Shown one piece after another: positions 1 to 9,115 of a stretch of DNA of 64,000 bases (positions within the stretch are counted from its first letter, which is position 1; each line of letters begins with the position of its first letter). The notes beneath the pieces are model-generated. The model was not told where the DNA came from. It did not search any database and saw nothing but the letters and a program-made list of their open reading frames with translations. The position numbers and the translations under genes are program-made. Source of the DNA: Streptomyces sp. PKU-EA00015 (GTDB lineage: Bacteria > Actinomycetota > Actinomycetes > Streptomycetales > Streptomycetaceae); NCBI RefSeq assembly GCF_013387495.1, contig NZ_JABZEE010000015.1, positions 62,001-126,000 of the forward strand, in the 5' to 3' direction.

Positions 1-192
1 GCCCGATTCGGTGTTGCTCGCCATGGTGGACCCGCCCTTCGGTTTCGTGGATGGATGAAGCGCACCGCCGTCGGTGCTCGACCCCCGGGTAACCGTCCCG
101 GCGTTCGGTATGCGCCCTGCGCGCCGGCGTCGACCGGCCGTCCCCGGGGACAGGCACCGACCGGGACCGCGCGCCGCCGAAGCACCTCGCCC

Positions 193-579
193 TCATGCCG
201 CCGCTTCGGTTCCGAACCGGGGCGACGTGTGCTCCGGCGCACCCGGCGGCCCGGCGAGGACGCCCCCGCCACGGCGCAGGACGGCGTACCCGAGGCCGAT
301 GCCGATGGCCACGGGCCATTCGATGACATCCGCGGCCCCCAGGACGCCGAGACCGACGTAGAGGGGGAGACCCCGCTTGGCGGGCAGCACCTGGCGGGCG
401 ACGGCCACCGGCAGCAGGGCCGCGTTGAGGGCACCGTTCGCCACACGGTCGAGCGAGGGAACGGTGAGGGTGATCGAGCGCTGGGACCGGCCGGACTCCT
501 GCTGGTCGGGGGAGACTCCCTGCCCTCCCAGGGCCGGGCCCTCACCCGGAACGGAGGAGTGTTCGCTGGGGTTCGTCAT
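193..579 (-). CDS. Small membrane-associated protein divergent from P-type ATPase
   Basis: About 128 residues. The ATG at 579 is chosen because a GAGGTGAG ribosome binding site lies just upstream on the minus strand (591-600); a longer frame reaches 636 without a comparable site. The N-terminal third is polar and disordered-looking. The C-terminal half has one or two hydrophobic stretches (around residues 68-103) consistent with membrane insertion. No catalytic motif is recognised. The gene is divergent from the large ATPase, with about 150 bp between the two starts, so they may share a control region. A role as a small partner of the ATPase is only inferred from position. Confidence 0.7.
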   Translation of the reverse strand: MTNPSEHSSVPGEGPALGGQGVSPDQQESGRSQRSITLTVPSLDRVANGALNAALLPVAVARQVLPAKRGLPLYVGLGVLGAADVIEWPVAIGIGLGYAVLRRGGGVLAGPPGAPEHTSPRFGTEAAA

Positions 580-730
580 GGCGGTCACGACTCTCACCTC
601 GCTAGAGTTTTCGGTCCGCCTCAGACATATAGGCATGTGTTCCCCGAATGCCGCGGCTCATAGTCTGGATCAGACTGGGATTCGTCGGGATCACCGCAGG
701 GAAGCGCTCCGGTGGAGGGAGGTACGGCCC

Positions 731-3700
731 ATGTCGCCCCAGCCGGCTTCACCGATGTGGGGAACGTCCTTGCTGGGGCCGCTCGCGTCCGGAGTGGTGT
801 CCGGGGTTGCGGCAGGTGTGCGGGGGGCGGCGGGCCTGGTCGGGCATCTGCTGGGGCCCGCGAGCCGTGAGGTGTCATGGTGCCCCGGACGCTGTTACAT
901 CCAGGTCCACGGGGTCCACGGGGCCGAGGGCGCGAGGGTCGTGCGACGCGTGGAGCGGTCCCTGGAGGAACACCCCGGTGTGCTCTGGGCGCGGGTGAAC
1001 GCTCCGTCCGAGCGGGTGGTGGTCGCCGTCGCGTCGCCGCCACCGGCCGAGCGCGAGCTTGTCGAACGCGTGGAGCGCGCGGAGGGCGACCACGCGGCGG
1101 ACGCGGAGGCGTTCGACGAGTGGCGGCCGGAGCCGCATCATCCGGCCGAGGGCACGCCTTCCGCGTCGATGTCGGCCCTGGCCGCCGATGCGGTGGGACT
1201 GGGCATTGCGACGGCTCGCCGGATCGCTCCGTGGTTCTCGCTGCCGCCCGAGGTGGCGGCCGTGACCGCCGCCGTGCAGCACCACCCGCGGCTGCGCCAC
1301 CTGATCGAAGGGCTCGACGGCGTGACGGAGCGGGCCGATTCGGTCCTTCCCGTGGCCACTGCCCTGGTGCAGGGTGTGGCGACGCGTGGCGGCGGCATCG
1401 CGCTCGACGTCCTCCAGCGCCTCGCAGGATGGCGGGAGGCCAATGCCGAACGCACGGCCTGGCAGGAGGCGCAACCGCGACTGGTGCGCAGTCCGGAGGA
1501 GGCGTCGGCCGAAGCGGTGATGCGCGAGCGGCCCGGCCCGCTGCAGCAGGACGGGGCGGACCGCTACGCGGAGAGCTCCATGGCCGCCGGCGCCCTGTCC
1601 GGCCTCGCCCTGCTGCCCTTCGCCGGCCCCCGGCGCGCCCTCGCCGTCGCCCTGGCCTCGGTGCCCAAGGCGCCCGGCGCCGGCAGAGAGGGCTTCGCCA
1701 CCACACTCGGCAGGCATCTGGCGCTGCGCGGCGTCGTCACGATGGACCGCAGCGCGCTGCGGCGGCTGGGACAGGTCAACACCATCGTCCTCGACGAGGA
1801 CGCGCTGCGCGGCAACCAGTACGAACCGGTTGATCTCGAACTGCTGGGCGGCGCCGACCCGCGACAGGTGTCGGAGCGGCTGTTCGCGCTGTTCGACCCG
1901 GACCGGCCCCTGCACGTGACCAGAGCGGAAGGATGGGTGCTGGGCCCGCTGTCCGAACTGGACCTGGCAGGCCCCGGCGGGCGGCGGGCGGAGGACCGGC
2001 TGCGGCGCCGCGACAGCGAGAAGGTGCTCGGCCTGGCCAAGGGTAGGCGACTGCTCGCGGTCGCGGGCCTGGCCACCCGGTCGGCCCCGGGGGCCGAGGC
2101 CGTCGCGGCGGCGGCCCGGCGCGCGGGTGCCCGCGTGGTGGTGGCCTCCGACCGTGACCGCCCGGGGTACTCGTTCGCCGACACCGTCGTGCCGGCGGGC
2201 AGCCGCCTGCCCGCATCCGTACGCACCCTTCAGGCCGAGGGGGCCGTGGTGCTGCTCATCTCCGGCCACAGACGGGCGCTGGGCACGGCCGACTGCGCGG
2301 TCGGCGTCCACAGCGGCGACGAGCACACACCCTGGGGAGCCCACTTCCTGGTCGGGACGGACCTCGAAGCGGCAGGCATGATCGTGGACGCGGTCGGCAC
2401 GGCCGCCCTGGTGGACCGCGACAGCCACCATCTGGCCACCGGCGCCGGCGGCGTCGGCGCGGTGGCCGCGCTGCAGTCCGCGGGCCCACGGGCGACCGCA
2501 CGGGCCATGGCCGTGAGCAACACCGCCGGCAGCGTGGCGTTCTGCCTCGGCGTCTGGCGCGCCCGGCAACTGCTGGCCCGCCCCATGACTCCGCCCGTGG
2601 CCACCACCCCCTGGCACCTGATGCCGGCGGACCGCGTACTGGAACGTCTGCGCACCCGGCGCGAGGGACTGTCCGCGGACGAGGCCGACGCGCGGCGCGG
2701 CGAATCCCCGACGGGCGAGCCGCCGAAGCTGAGCCTTCCGCACGCATTCGTCGAGGAGCTGGCCAACCCACTGACCCCCGTCCTCGCGGCCGGCGCCGCG
2801 CTGGCCATGGCGGTGGGTTCGCGCACCGACGCCGCGCTGGTCGCCGCGATCACCGGAACATCCGCGCTGGTGGGCGGCGTCCAGCGGGTACGCACCGAGC
2901 GCGCCCTCGCGGAACTCTTCGCCCGTTCCGCCATCGGCGCCCGGGTACGCCGGGGCGGCCGCGAACGGCTGGTCACCGCCGGAGACCTGGTACCCGGCGA
3001 CATCGTCGTGCTGCTGCCCGAGGACGTCGTGCCGGCGGACTGCCGGCTTCTGGAAGCCGAAGGCCTCGAAGTCGACGAGTCCTCACTCACCGGCGAATCC
3101 CTCGCCGTGGGGAAGGACCCCGCACCCGTGGTCTCGGCCGACATCACCGGCCGCCGTTCCATGCTGTACGAGGGCACCACGGTCTCGGCCGGCCGGGCGG
3201 TCGCCGTCGTGGTCGCCGTCGGAGCCGCCACCGAAGTCGGCCGCAGCCTGGCCACGGCCCGGCAGGCCGCACCCGAAACGGGTGTGGAGGCCCGGCTGAC
3301 CTCCCTCACACGTTCCAGCCTGCCTATTGCCCTCGGTTCCGCGGCGGCGGTGGCCCTCTCCGGCGTTCTGCACGGACGACCCCTGACCGAGAACCTCGCA
3401 TCGGCGGTCAACCTCGCCGTCGCTTCCGTTCCCGAAGGTCTGCCCTTCCTCGTCAACGCCGCCCAACTGGCGGCCGCCCGGCGCCTGGCCGAGGCCGGCG
3501 CGCTGGTCCGCAACCCCCGCACCATCGAGGCTCTCGGCCGCGCCCAGGTGCTCTGCTTCGACAAGACGGGCACCCTCACCGAGGGAAAGCTTCAGCTCGC
3601 CGACGTCAGCGACGGCGACCGCGCCCTGCCCGTCGACGCGCTGGACACCCGGTGCAAGGAAGTCCTCGCTGCCGCACTGCGCGCCACCCCGCCCGCCCGG

Positions 3701-5305
3701 CAGGCCGAACCGATGGCCCACCAGACCGACCGGGCCGTGACCGCCGGAGCCGGCCGGGCGAGAGTCTCCGCATCCCTTGGGGCGCCCCGCTGGCGGCGCA
3801 GCGACACCCTCCCCTTCGAGCCCGCACGCGCCTACCACGCGACAACCGGGCACACAGCCCACGGCACCCTGCTCAGCGTGAAGGGCGCACCGGAGAACGT
3901 CCTGACCCGCTGCGCCCGCCGCAGGACGCCGCACGGCGACGTCACCCACCTCGACGATGCGGCAGGCCGGGAGCTGACCGCCGTGGCCGAGAGGCTCGCC
4001 GGCGCCGGCCGCCGTGTCCTCGCGGTGGCGGAACGCCGCATGGACCCCGGCGAGGACCTCACCGACGAGACCGTGCGCGACCTCGTCTTTCTCGGTTTCG
4101 TCACCCTCGCCGACCCCGTACGCACCAGCGCTGCCCCCGCCACGGCCCGGCTGCACGAGGCCGGCGTCCAGACCGTCATGCTGACCGGCGACCACCCCGC
4201 CACCGCCGACGCCATCGCCTCCGCCATCAGCGACGTCACGGAACCCAAAGTCTGCACCGGCCCGGACATCGACGCACTCGACGACGACGCCCTGGACGAA
4301 CTCCTGCCCCACGTGAACGTCATCGCCCGCTGCAGCCCCCATCACAAGGTCCGCATCGTCCAGGCGTACCAGCGCCTCGGCCGCGTCGTCGCCATGACCG
4401 GCGACGGAGCCAACGACGCGCCCGCCATCCGGCTCGCCGACATCGGCATCGCACTCGGCCGCCGCGGCACACCTGCCGCGACCGCCGCCGCCGACCTCGT
4501 GGTCAGCGACGACCGCCTGGAGACCATCGTCGCGGCCCTCATGGAGGGCCGGGCCATGTGGGCCTCCGTCCGCGCCGCGCTCGGCATCCTCATCGGAGGG
4601 AACCTCGGAGAAGTCACCTTCAGCGTCCTCATCTCCGCCCTCACCGGCACCACCCCCCTCAACGCCCGCCAGATCATGCTGGTCAACCTCCTCACCGATC
4701 TGGCCCCCTCCCTCGCCATCGCCGTACGCGAACCAGCCGGCCAAGCCGGCGAACGGCTCCTCAAAGAGGGCCCGCACCGCTCCCTCGGCACCGCGCTCAC
4801 CCACGAAATGCTGCTGCGCGGCGCCGTCACCGCGACCGGTGCGGCCCTGGCCTGGGGTGCCGCGCGCCTGACCGGCCGCGCACGGCGAGCCGGCACCGTC
4901 GCTCTCGCCGCCGTCGTCGGCACCCAGCTCGCCCAGACCCTCGTCACCGGCGGCACCGACCGCAACGTCCTGGCGGCGGGGCTCGGTTCCGCGGCCGTGC
5001 TCGTCGCCATCATCCAGACTCCTGGCATCAGCCATTTCTTCGGCTGCACACCTCTCGGCCCCGTCGCCTGGGGCATCGCCCTCGGCGCGATCACCGCGGC
5101 CTCCCTCCTCGGCATGGTCCTGTCCCCGCTCATCTCGTCGATGACCGAGCAGGCGGCAGCCGAGCAGGGGACGGAGACCGACCGGCCCGCCTCCCCGGCC
5201 ACGCAGCCACCGGGCGAGGAGGCGGGACGGGATCCGCGGCGGACAGCCGACGGACGGCTTCGTGTCCGGCCCCCGAAGCCGGCACCGCGACCGGGCGCCG
5301 GCTGA
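731..5305 (+). CDS. Large cation-translocating P-type ATPase (CtpI-like)
   Basis: A 1524-residue integral membrane transport ATPase. It would couple ATP hydrolysis, through a phospho-aspartate intermediate, to movement of a cation across the cytoplasmic membrane. Visible motifs are TGES at about 787 (actuator dephosphorylation loop), PEGLP in the membrane part, DKTGTLTEG with phosphorylated Asp944, and TGDGANDAP from about 1223 (hinge). Hydrophobic helices cluster before and after the catalytic domain. The N-terminal region, residues about 55-100, has a ferredoxin-like metal-associated fold but no CxxC pair. The protein is about twice the usual P-type length because of a long poorly conserved N-terminal half, as in mycobacterial CtpI. 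The ATG at 731 follows GGAGGGAGG. The transported ion cannot be told from sequence. Confidence 0.93.
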   Translation: MSPQPASPMWGTSLLGPLASGVVSGVAAGVRGAAGLVGHLLGPASREVSWCPGRCYIQVHGVHGAEGARVVRRVERSLEEHPGVLWARVNAPSERVVVAVASPPPAERELVERVERAEGDHAADAEAFDEWRPEPHHPAEGTPSASMSALAADAVGLGIATARRIAPWFSLPPEVAAVTAAVQHHPRLRHLIEGLDGVTERADSVLPVATALVQGVATRGGGIALDVLQRLAGWREANAERTAWQEAQPRLVRSPEEASAEAVMRERPGPLQQDGADRYAESSMAAGALSGLALLPFAGPRRALAVALASVPKAPGAGREGFATTLGRHLALRGVVTMDRSALRRLGQVNTIVLDEDALRGNQYEPVDLELLGGADPRQVSERLFALFDPDRPLHVTRAEGWVLGPLSELDLAGPGGRRAEDRLRRRDSEKVLGLAKGRRLLAVAGLATRSAPGAEAVAAAARRAGARVVVASDRDRPGYSFADTVVPAGSRLPASVRTLQAEGAVVLLISGHRRALGTADCAVGVHSGDEHTPWGAHFLVGTDLEAAGMIVDAVGTAALVDRDSHHLATGAGGVGAVAALQSAGPRATARAMAVSNTAGSVAFCLGVWRARQLLARPMTPPVATTPWHLMPADRVLERLRTRREGLSADEADARRGESPTGEPPKLSLPHAFVEELANPLTPVLAAGAALAMAVGSRTDAALVAAITGTSALVGGVQRVRTERALAELFARSAIGARVRRGGRERLVTAGDLVPGDIVVLLPEDVVPADCRLLEAEGLEVDESSLTGESLAVGKDPAPVVSADITGRRSMLYEGTTVSAGRAVAVVVAVGAATEVGRSLATARQAAPETGVEARLTSLTRSSLPIALGSAAAVALSGVLHGRPLTENLASAVNLAVASVPEGLPFLVNAAQLAAARRLAEAGALVRNPRTIEALGRAQVLCFDKTGTLTEGKLQLADVSDGDRALPVDALDTRCKEVLAAALRATPPARQAEPMAHQTDRAVTAGAGRARVSASLGAPRWRRSDTLPFEPARAYHATTGHTAHGTLLSVKGAPENVLTRCARRRTPHGDVTHLDDAAGRELTAVAERLAGAGRRVLAVAERRMDPGEDLTDETVRDLVFLGFVTLADPVRTSAAPATARLHEAGVQTVMLTGDHPATADAIASAISDVTEPKVCTGPDIDALDDDALDELLPHVNVIARCSPHHKVRIVQAYQRLGRVVAMTGDGANDAPAIRLADIGIALGRRGTPAATAAADLVVSDDRLETIVAALMEGRAMWASVRAALGILIGGNLGEVTFSVLISALTGTTPLNARQIMLVNLLTDLAPSLAIAVREPAGQAGERLLKEGPHRSLGTALTHEMLLRGAVTATGAALAWGAARLTGRARRAGTVALAAVVGTQLAQTLVTGGTDRNVLAAGLGSAAVLVAIIQTPGISHFFGCTPLGPVAWGIALGAITAASLLGMVLSPLISSMTEQAAAEQGTETDRPASPATQPPGEEAGRDPRRTADGRLRVRPPKPAPRPGAG

Positions 5306-5498
5306 CGTTGCGGGAGGGTCCGGCCACACGACAACGTCTTCGGCCGGACAAGTCGGCGACGCACCATGCCGGTTCGTGCGTACGGTCGTGCAGGGCAACG
5401 GATCGGTCGGGGGCGAGCCCCGGGGTGCAGCCTGCGTCCGGCGTGGGTTCCCAGGGCTGCGTGAGGCGTGGCGGCGCGAGCCGGCGCACACTGGGCGT

Positions 5499-5810
5499 AT
5501 GGACGTCTACCGAGGCGACGTCACGGTGATCGCGGACGGCACCGAGTATCCGGCGAAAGCCGACCTGCGTTCGTGGGTCGAGCAGCGACACGTGGCGGCG
5601 TTCGGCCCGACCGAGGCGTGGGTCGAGGGCGCGGCCGACTGGAACGGCAAGCTCGAGGTCAGGGACGAAGAGGTTGCCGACATGATGATGCATGCGGCCG
5701 AGCGCCACCTGCGGATGCCCGACGGCCGTGTCGGTGATTTCGTCGTCAGCCGCCGCAGCTTCGACGCCGGCCTCCTGGTGATCGAGGGCAGCGGGGATCC
5801 GCCGTTCTGA
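5499..5810 (+). CDS. Small hypothetical protein
   Basis: A 103-residue acidic cytoplasmic protein with no membrane segment. A beta-rich pattern around 'VTVIADGTEY...' and a Trp-containing middle segment loosely recall DUF4873-type small actinobacterial proteins, but this is a weak resemblance. The ATG at 5499 has no strong Shine-Dalgarno. The frame stays open upstream to 5262, but that stretch looks non-coding. It lies 190 bp downstream of the ATPase on the same strand and no functional link is evident. Confidence 0.6.
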   Translation: MDVYRGDVTVIADGTEYPAKADLRSWVEQRHVAAFGPTEAWVEGAADWNGKLEVRDEEVADMMMHAAERHLRMPDGRVGDFVVSRRSFDAGLLVIEGSGDPPF

Positions 5811-5992
5811 CGGGCGGCACCGCCCCGGAAGGCCGTCGGATCACCGTCCGTCCAGCCGGCGCACCGGCGGGCGGTGGAGCGCCGGCCTCGGCGTTGCTCG
5901 CCGGCAGTACCGGCCGCACACGGCCGGCGGGGCGTTCATCGAGCCCAACCGGTCCCCCAGGGAGCCGGTCCTCACGACAAGGACGAACGACC

Positions 5993-6193
5993 ATGACGAA
6001 GAAGCACGAGAACCCGCGAAAGGCCCGCCACGGCGGTCGGGCCGACCGTGGTCCCGGCGCCCATTCGGGGCGCGAACAGCAGGCCGGACAACGCACCGTG
6101 CCCGGCACGGCAAGCGCCGCCGAGGGATACGACCCCCACGGCACCGGCGCGGGAGAGCCCCTGAAGGGACGGGAGAAGGACGAGGAGGACTGA
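5993..6193 (+). CDS. Small hydrophilic, probably disordered protein
   Basis: A 66-residue protein very rich in Gly, Lys, Arg, Glu and His, with no hydrophobic core, ending in a run of acidic residues. The ATG at 5993 is preceded by AAGGA at good spacing. Composition resembles small stress-associated hydrophilic proteins of actinomycetes, but no family is recognised. It is monocistronic, convergent with the 393-aa gene that follows on the other strand. Confidence 0.55.
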   Translation: MTKKHENPRKARHGGRADRGPGAHSGREQQAGQRTVPGTASAAEGYDPHGTGAGEPLKGREKDEED

Positions 6194-6327
6194 CCCGCAC
6201 CCATGCCGGCCTCCAGGAGCGCACCCCGGAGGCGACGGATCAGAACGCCGGCGGAGCCCAGCCACGACACGCCGGCGGAGCGTCCGGCCCCGGGCGCCGA
6301 CCCGAACGCCCGGCCGCGACCGGGCCG

Positions 6328-7509
6328 TCACTTCTGAGGGTGCTGCCGCGATGCGTCCTTGAAGCGTCCCAGAGCCTTGGTCAGTACGTTCCGGGGGGAG
6401 GTCTCGGGCTTGCGTGACGCGGGCGAGCGCGGAAGCGGGAGGCTGTCCGATCCGGTCGCCTCCGCCAGCGCGGCCCGCGCGAGTTCGGCCGCCTCCCGGT
6501 ACAGGTCGCGGGACGCGGTCATGGCGTCGAGGGCCTCGGCGTACTTGGTGACGAGCTCGCGGGTGTAGGCCAGCTCCTCCTCCACGGTGAGCAGATGCCA
6601 GCGGTGGCGAAGACTGTCGAGGGCCTGCTCCGCACCGGCGGTCAGGGTCTGCGGCAGATCGGCGAAGGCCGTGATCCTCCCGACGAGTTCCGTCGGCTCC
6701 GAGCCGTCCAGGAAGACACTGCGGACGGCGAAGCGTTCGGCGTCGAACTCCGGGCTCGCCGACGCCGTGGGCAGGACCGCCGCACCGCCCCGAGGTACCC
6801 GTACCTGCAGGTCCTTCACCGCCCAGTTGACGATCTGGAACTGGTCCGGCGCGGCCCGGTGCTCCACGACCCGATGACGCAGGCTCGGCGGCAGGTAGGG
6901 CGTGAGGGGCAGACGGCCGCGGGCGTCGGGGGTCATCGCCTCGTGGACGACGACATGGATGTTCCAGCTGTTGCGGGCGCAGTCCTTGAGGAGGCGTCGC
7001 ATCTCCTTGTCGTCGTTCGGCAGCGGATTGGTGGTCCGCAGGCGTGGGCCGGGTACGGCGTCGTGGTCCCAGGCGATGCGGTCGTCGTCGGGCCAGAACA
7101 TGGCGGCGGGGGAGGGCCACCGCTGGTCCCAGGCCCGTTCCGCCTCCGCGGCCAGCGCCCAGGCGACGGCCTGACCGTCACGCGGCCGCCCCGGAGAGTC
7201 GAAAGTCGTCAGCTGGGCACGCACGGTGACGTCGCCGTCCACGCGCCAGCGGGCCTCGAAGAGGCGGCGTACGGAGGAGTCGGGCGCGGCAGCGCTGTCG
7301 GCGGTGTCGAGCGCGGGAGGGAGGCCGCTCGGACCGCCTGCGAAGGCGTCGGCGGGACCGAGGTCGAGGAAATCGTCGATGACCCCAGCGGCCTTGAGCG
7401 CGATGAGGTTGCGCCGGACGTCCTGCTCGGGCGAGGGCCCGAGGTGGCGTCCGTGTCCCAGCCACGTCGTGTCGGGGGCGGCGGTCACGGAGTTACTGGT
7501 CTTTGGCAT
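6328..7509 (-). CDS. Uncharacterised 393-aa protein beside the Trypco1 locus
   Basis: The frame reads from ATG 7509 (an upstream extension to 7794 lacks coding character) to 6328. No known catalytic motif is recognised. The middle part is rich in Trp, Asp and His, including a 'MFWPDDDRIAWDHDA' patch and a region reading 'NSWNIHVVVHEA'. The last 150 residues look helical and end in a basic tail. There is no signal peptide or membrane helix. It is divergent from the mini-ORF/Trypco1/nSTAND genes with about 305 bp between starts, so it may belong to the same conflict-type locus as a target, effector or immunity component, but that is inference from position. Confidence 0.65.
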   Translation of the reverse strand: MPKTSNSVTAAPDTTWLGHGRHLGPSPEQDVRRNLIALKAAGVIDDFLDLGPADAFAGGPSGLPPALDTADSAAAPDSSVRRLFEARWRVDGDVTVRAQLTTFDSPGRPRDGQAVAWALAAEAERAWDQRWPSPAAMFWPDDDRIAWDHDAVPGPRLRTTNPLPNDDKEMRRLLKDCARNSWNIHVVVHEAMTPDARGRLPLTPYLPPSLRHRVVEHRAAPDQFQIVNWAVKDLQVRVPRGGAAVLPTASASPEFDAERFAVRSVFLDGSEPTELVGRITAFADLPQTLTAGAEQALDSLRHRWHLLTVEEELAYTRELVTKYAEALDAMTASRDLYREAAELARAALAEATGSDSLPLPRSPASRKPETSPRNVLTKALGRFKDASRQHPQK

Positions 7510-7814
7510 GGAGGCGTTCTGTGGGGCGGTCGAGGACGGGCTCCAGTATGGTCCCGCATGCCCGGCGGAGGATACGGCCAGGGGGACCAGGCCGGAAATG
7601 TCCTGGATGAATGTGGGGCGGGCGGGCACGTGGACCACCGCACGGACCGGGTCCGGAAGGCGGGGCCGGCCTCCGGGCCGGCGCGTGCCGCCGGACCGGA
7701 TCTCGCCAACTCTCCCGACTCCAGGGCGCGTTCGCATCGCTATGATCTCCCGCGAGCGTCCGCCTCGTTCCCACCAGCCGGCGGAGCTCGTCACCCGAAT
7801 GAGGGAGGAGCTCC
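7510..7814. other. Divergent intergenic region
   Basis: 305 bases between the 393-aa minus-strand gene and the 37-aa plus-strand ORF. It should hold both promoters. No convincing -10/-35 pair or palindrome was picked out by eye. A GGGAGGAG ribosome binding site for the mini-ORF sits at its right end (7803-7810). Confidence 0.4.
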
Positions 7815-7928
7815 ATGGTGAGCACCACTGTTGTTCCGGCCCGCCGTCCGTGGCGCCGGTCGAACCGCGGCGTTGACGCCGGCGGGACCCACGTCCAGAT
7901 CACCGCCACCGGCACGGCGCTCCGATGA
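7815..7928 (+). CDS. 37-aa mini-ORF translationally coupled to Trypco1 gene
   Basis: A short ORF (ATG 7815, TGA 7926-7928) preceded by a strong GAGGGAGGAG ribosome binding site 5-14 bases upstream. Its stop overlaps the start of the Trypco1 gene in the sequence ATGA (7925-7928), the classical layout of translational coupling. The Trypco1 gene has no good ribosome binding site of its own, which supports translation of this ORF. The peptide is basic in the middle (RRPWRR) and ends 'GTHVQITATGTALR'. No family is recognised. It could be a leader peptide that tunes downstream expression or a tiny protein component. Confidence 0.6.
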   Translation: MVSTTVVPARRPWRRSNRGVDAGGTHVQITATGTALR

Positions 7929-8302
7929 GCGAAAGGAACGTGCGCACCGTCGAGGTCCCCCTGGGTGACGGCAGCGAGGAGGTCGTACGGGTCCAGATCC
8001 GCGAGGTGGACGAGTCGCTCGTGCGCGTCGGGCGTGGCGGCCGGGCCGTTGCGCGGGCCGAGCAGACCCTTGGGCAGATGCTGGACGCGGTACGTCCCGT
8101 TGCGGACAGCTTCGTGGGGCGGTTCCGCGGCCTGGCGTACGCGCCGGACGAGATCGCCCTGGAATTCGGGGTCTCCCTCTCGGCGGAGGCGGGCGTCGTC
8201 ATCGCCTCGACGGCGACCGCGGCCAACTTCTCCGTGAGGCTCACATGGAACAGGAGTGACCGGCCGGACGCAACGGGCGACAGTGGCCGGCCCGTTGGCT
8301 GA
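7925..8302 (+). CDS. Trypco1 (CU044_2847-type) domain protein
   Basis: A 125-residue protein matching the trypsin-co-occurring domain 1 family: an N-terminal strand 'VEVPLGDGSEEVVRVQI', a helical middle, then the diagnostic 'APDEIALEFGVSLSAEAG' and a final 'NFSVRLTW'. Families of this type sit beside trypsin-like proteases fused to STAND NTPases in predicted bacterial conflict and signalling systems; their biochemical role is unproven. That layout is exactly what follows here, 38 bp downstream. Its start overlaps the stop of the preceding mini-ORF. The last residues after 'LTWNRS' are low-complexity. Confidence 0.85.
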   Translation: MSERNVRTVEVPLGDGSEEVVRVQIREVDESLVRVGRGGRAVARAEQTLGQMLDAVRPVADSFVGRFRGLAYAPDEIALEFGVSLSAEAGVVIASTATAANFSVRLTWNRSDRPDATGDSGRPVG

Positions 8303-8340
8303 ACGGTGCCGTCGGGGGCTTGTGGTGAAGCGGAGGCCAG

Positions 8341-9001
8341 GTGACCGGGGCTGAGCCGCGGAAGCCCGATGAGGCACTGGTCTCATCGGTCGTCCGGATC
8401 AAAGGGGAGGACGCCGAGCCCATCGGCGCGGGCTTTCTCGTCGCACCCGATGTGGTCCTGACCTGCGCCCATGTGGTGGCGTACGCCTTGGGCGTGTCCG
8501 ATGCGCAAGAGGTGGAGGCCGGGACCCCGGTCACGCTGGACATGCCGCTGGACCCGCGCGTGGCGGGGCCGAACCGGACCGCTCGGGTGGAGCACTGCGT
8601 GGCGGAACGGGACGACGGGACGGGGGACGTGGCGCTTCTGCGCCTGCCGGCCGCCATCCCCGGGGCCCGTCCGCTGCCGATGGTCGAGCCCGGGACCGCC
8701 TGGGACGACGAGGTCGGCGTCGTGGGGTTCACCGGCACCGCACCGGGCGGGATCTGGGTCAAGGCGAAGCTCAGCGGCCCCACAGGCGAAGGCAGACGGC
8801 AGTTCTCCCGGACGGACGACCTGACCGCGTACGTGGAGGAGGGCTTCAGCGGCAGTCCCGTCTGGGACCCCCGGCACCGGGCGGTGGTCGGCATCGTCTC
8901 GGTGGCCCAGTCCGGGCGCCGGGCCCAGCAGGCGTTCGCGATCCGTACGGACTCCGTGGTCCGGGACATACCCGGGCTGGACTCCGTCCCTGACGCCCGC
9001 C
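8341..9001 (+). pseudogene. Trypsin-like protease half of a frameshifted trypsin-nSTAND1 gene
   Basis: GTG 8341, preceded by GGAGG, opens a trypsin-like serine protease domain. 'GAGFLVAPDVVLTCAHVV' carries the catalytic His, 'DVALLRL' the Asp, and 'GFSGSPVW' the Ser in the GxSG motif. Homologous proteins pass directly from this domain into an nSTAND1 NTPase. Here the continuation lies one base out of phase: the nSTAND1 opening 'PFPGLETFRESHTHVYFGRD' is read in another frame from about 9002. The protease frame stays open to 10158, but beyond about 9000 it has the composition of out-of-frame DNA. A single-base indel between about 8985 and 9002 (inactivation or sequence error) is most likely; programmed +1 frameshifting is possible. 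Confidence 0.75.
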
Positions 9002-9115
9002 TCGCCCTTCCCCGGCCTGGAAACCTTCCGGGAAAGCCACACGCACGTCTACTTCGGCCGCGACGACGACGTCGAGAAGGCGGCCGGCTCTCTGGCCCGG
9101 CACGCGGCCGTCACC

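Noticed and set aside
875..2743. Long minus-strand open frame opposite the P-type ATPase
   Set aside because: Low-complexity Arg/Gly/His composition and full overlap with a gene carrying all ATPase motifs; a high-GC antisense shadow.
3083..5491. 802-codon minus-strand open frame
   Set aside because: Mirror of the ATPase codon bias, with Gly/Asp/Glu runs and no domain pattern.
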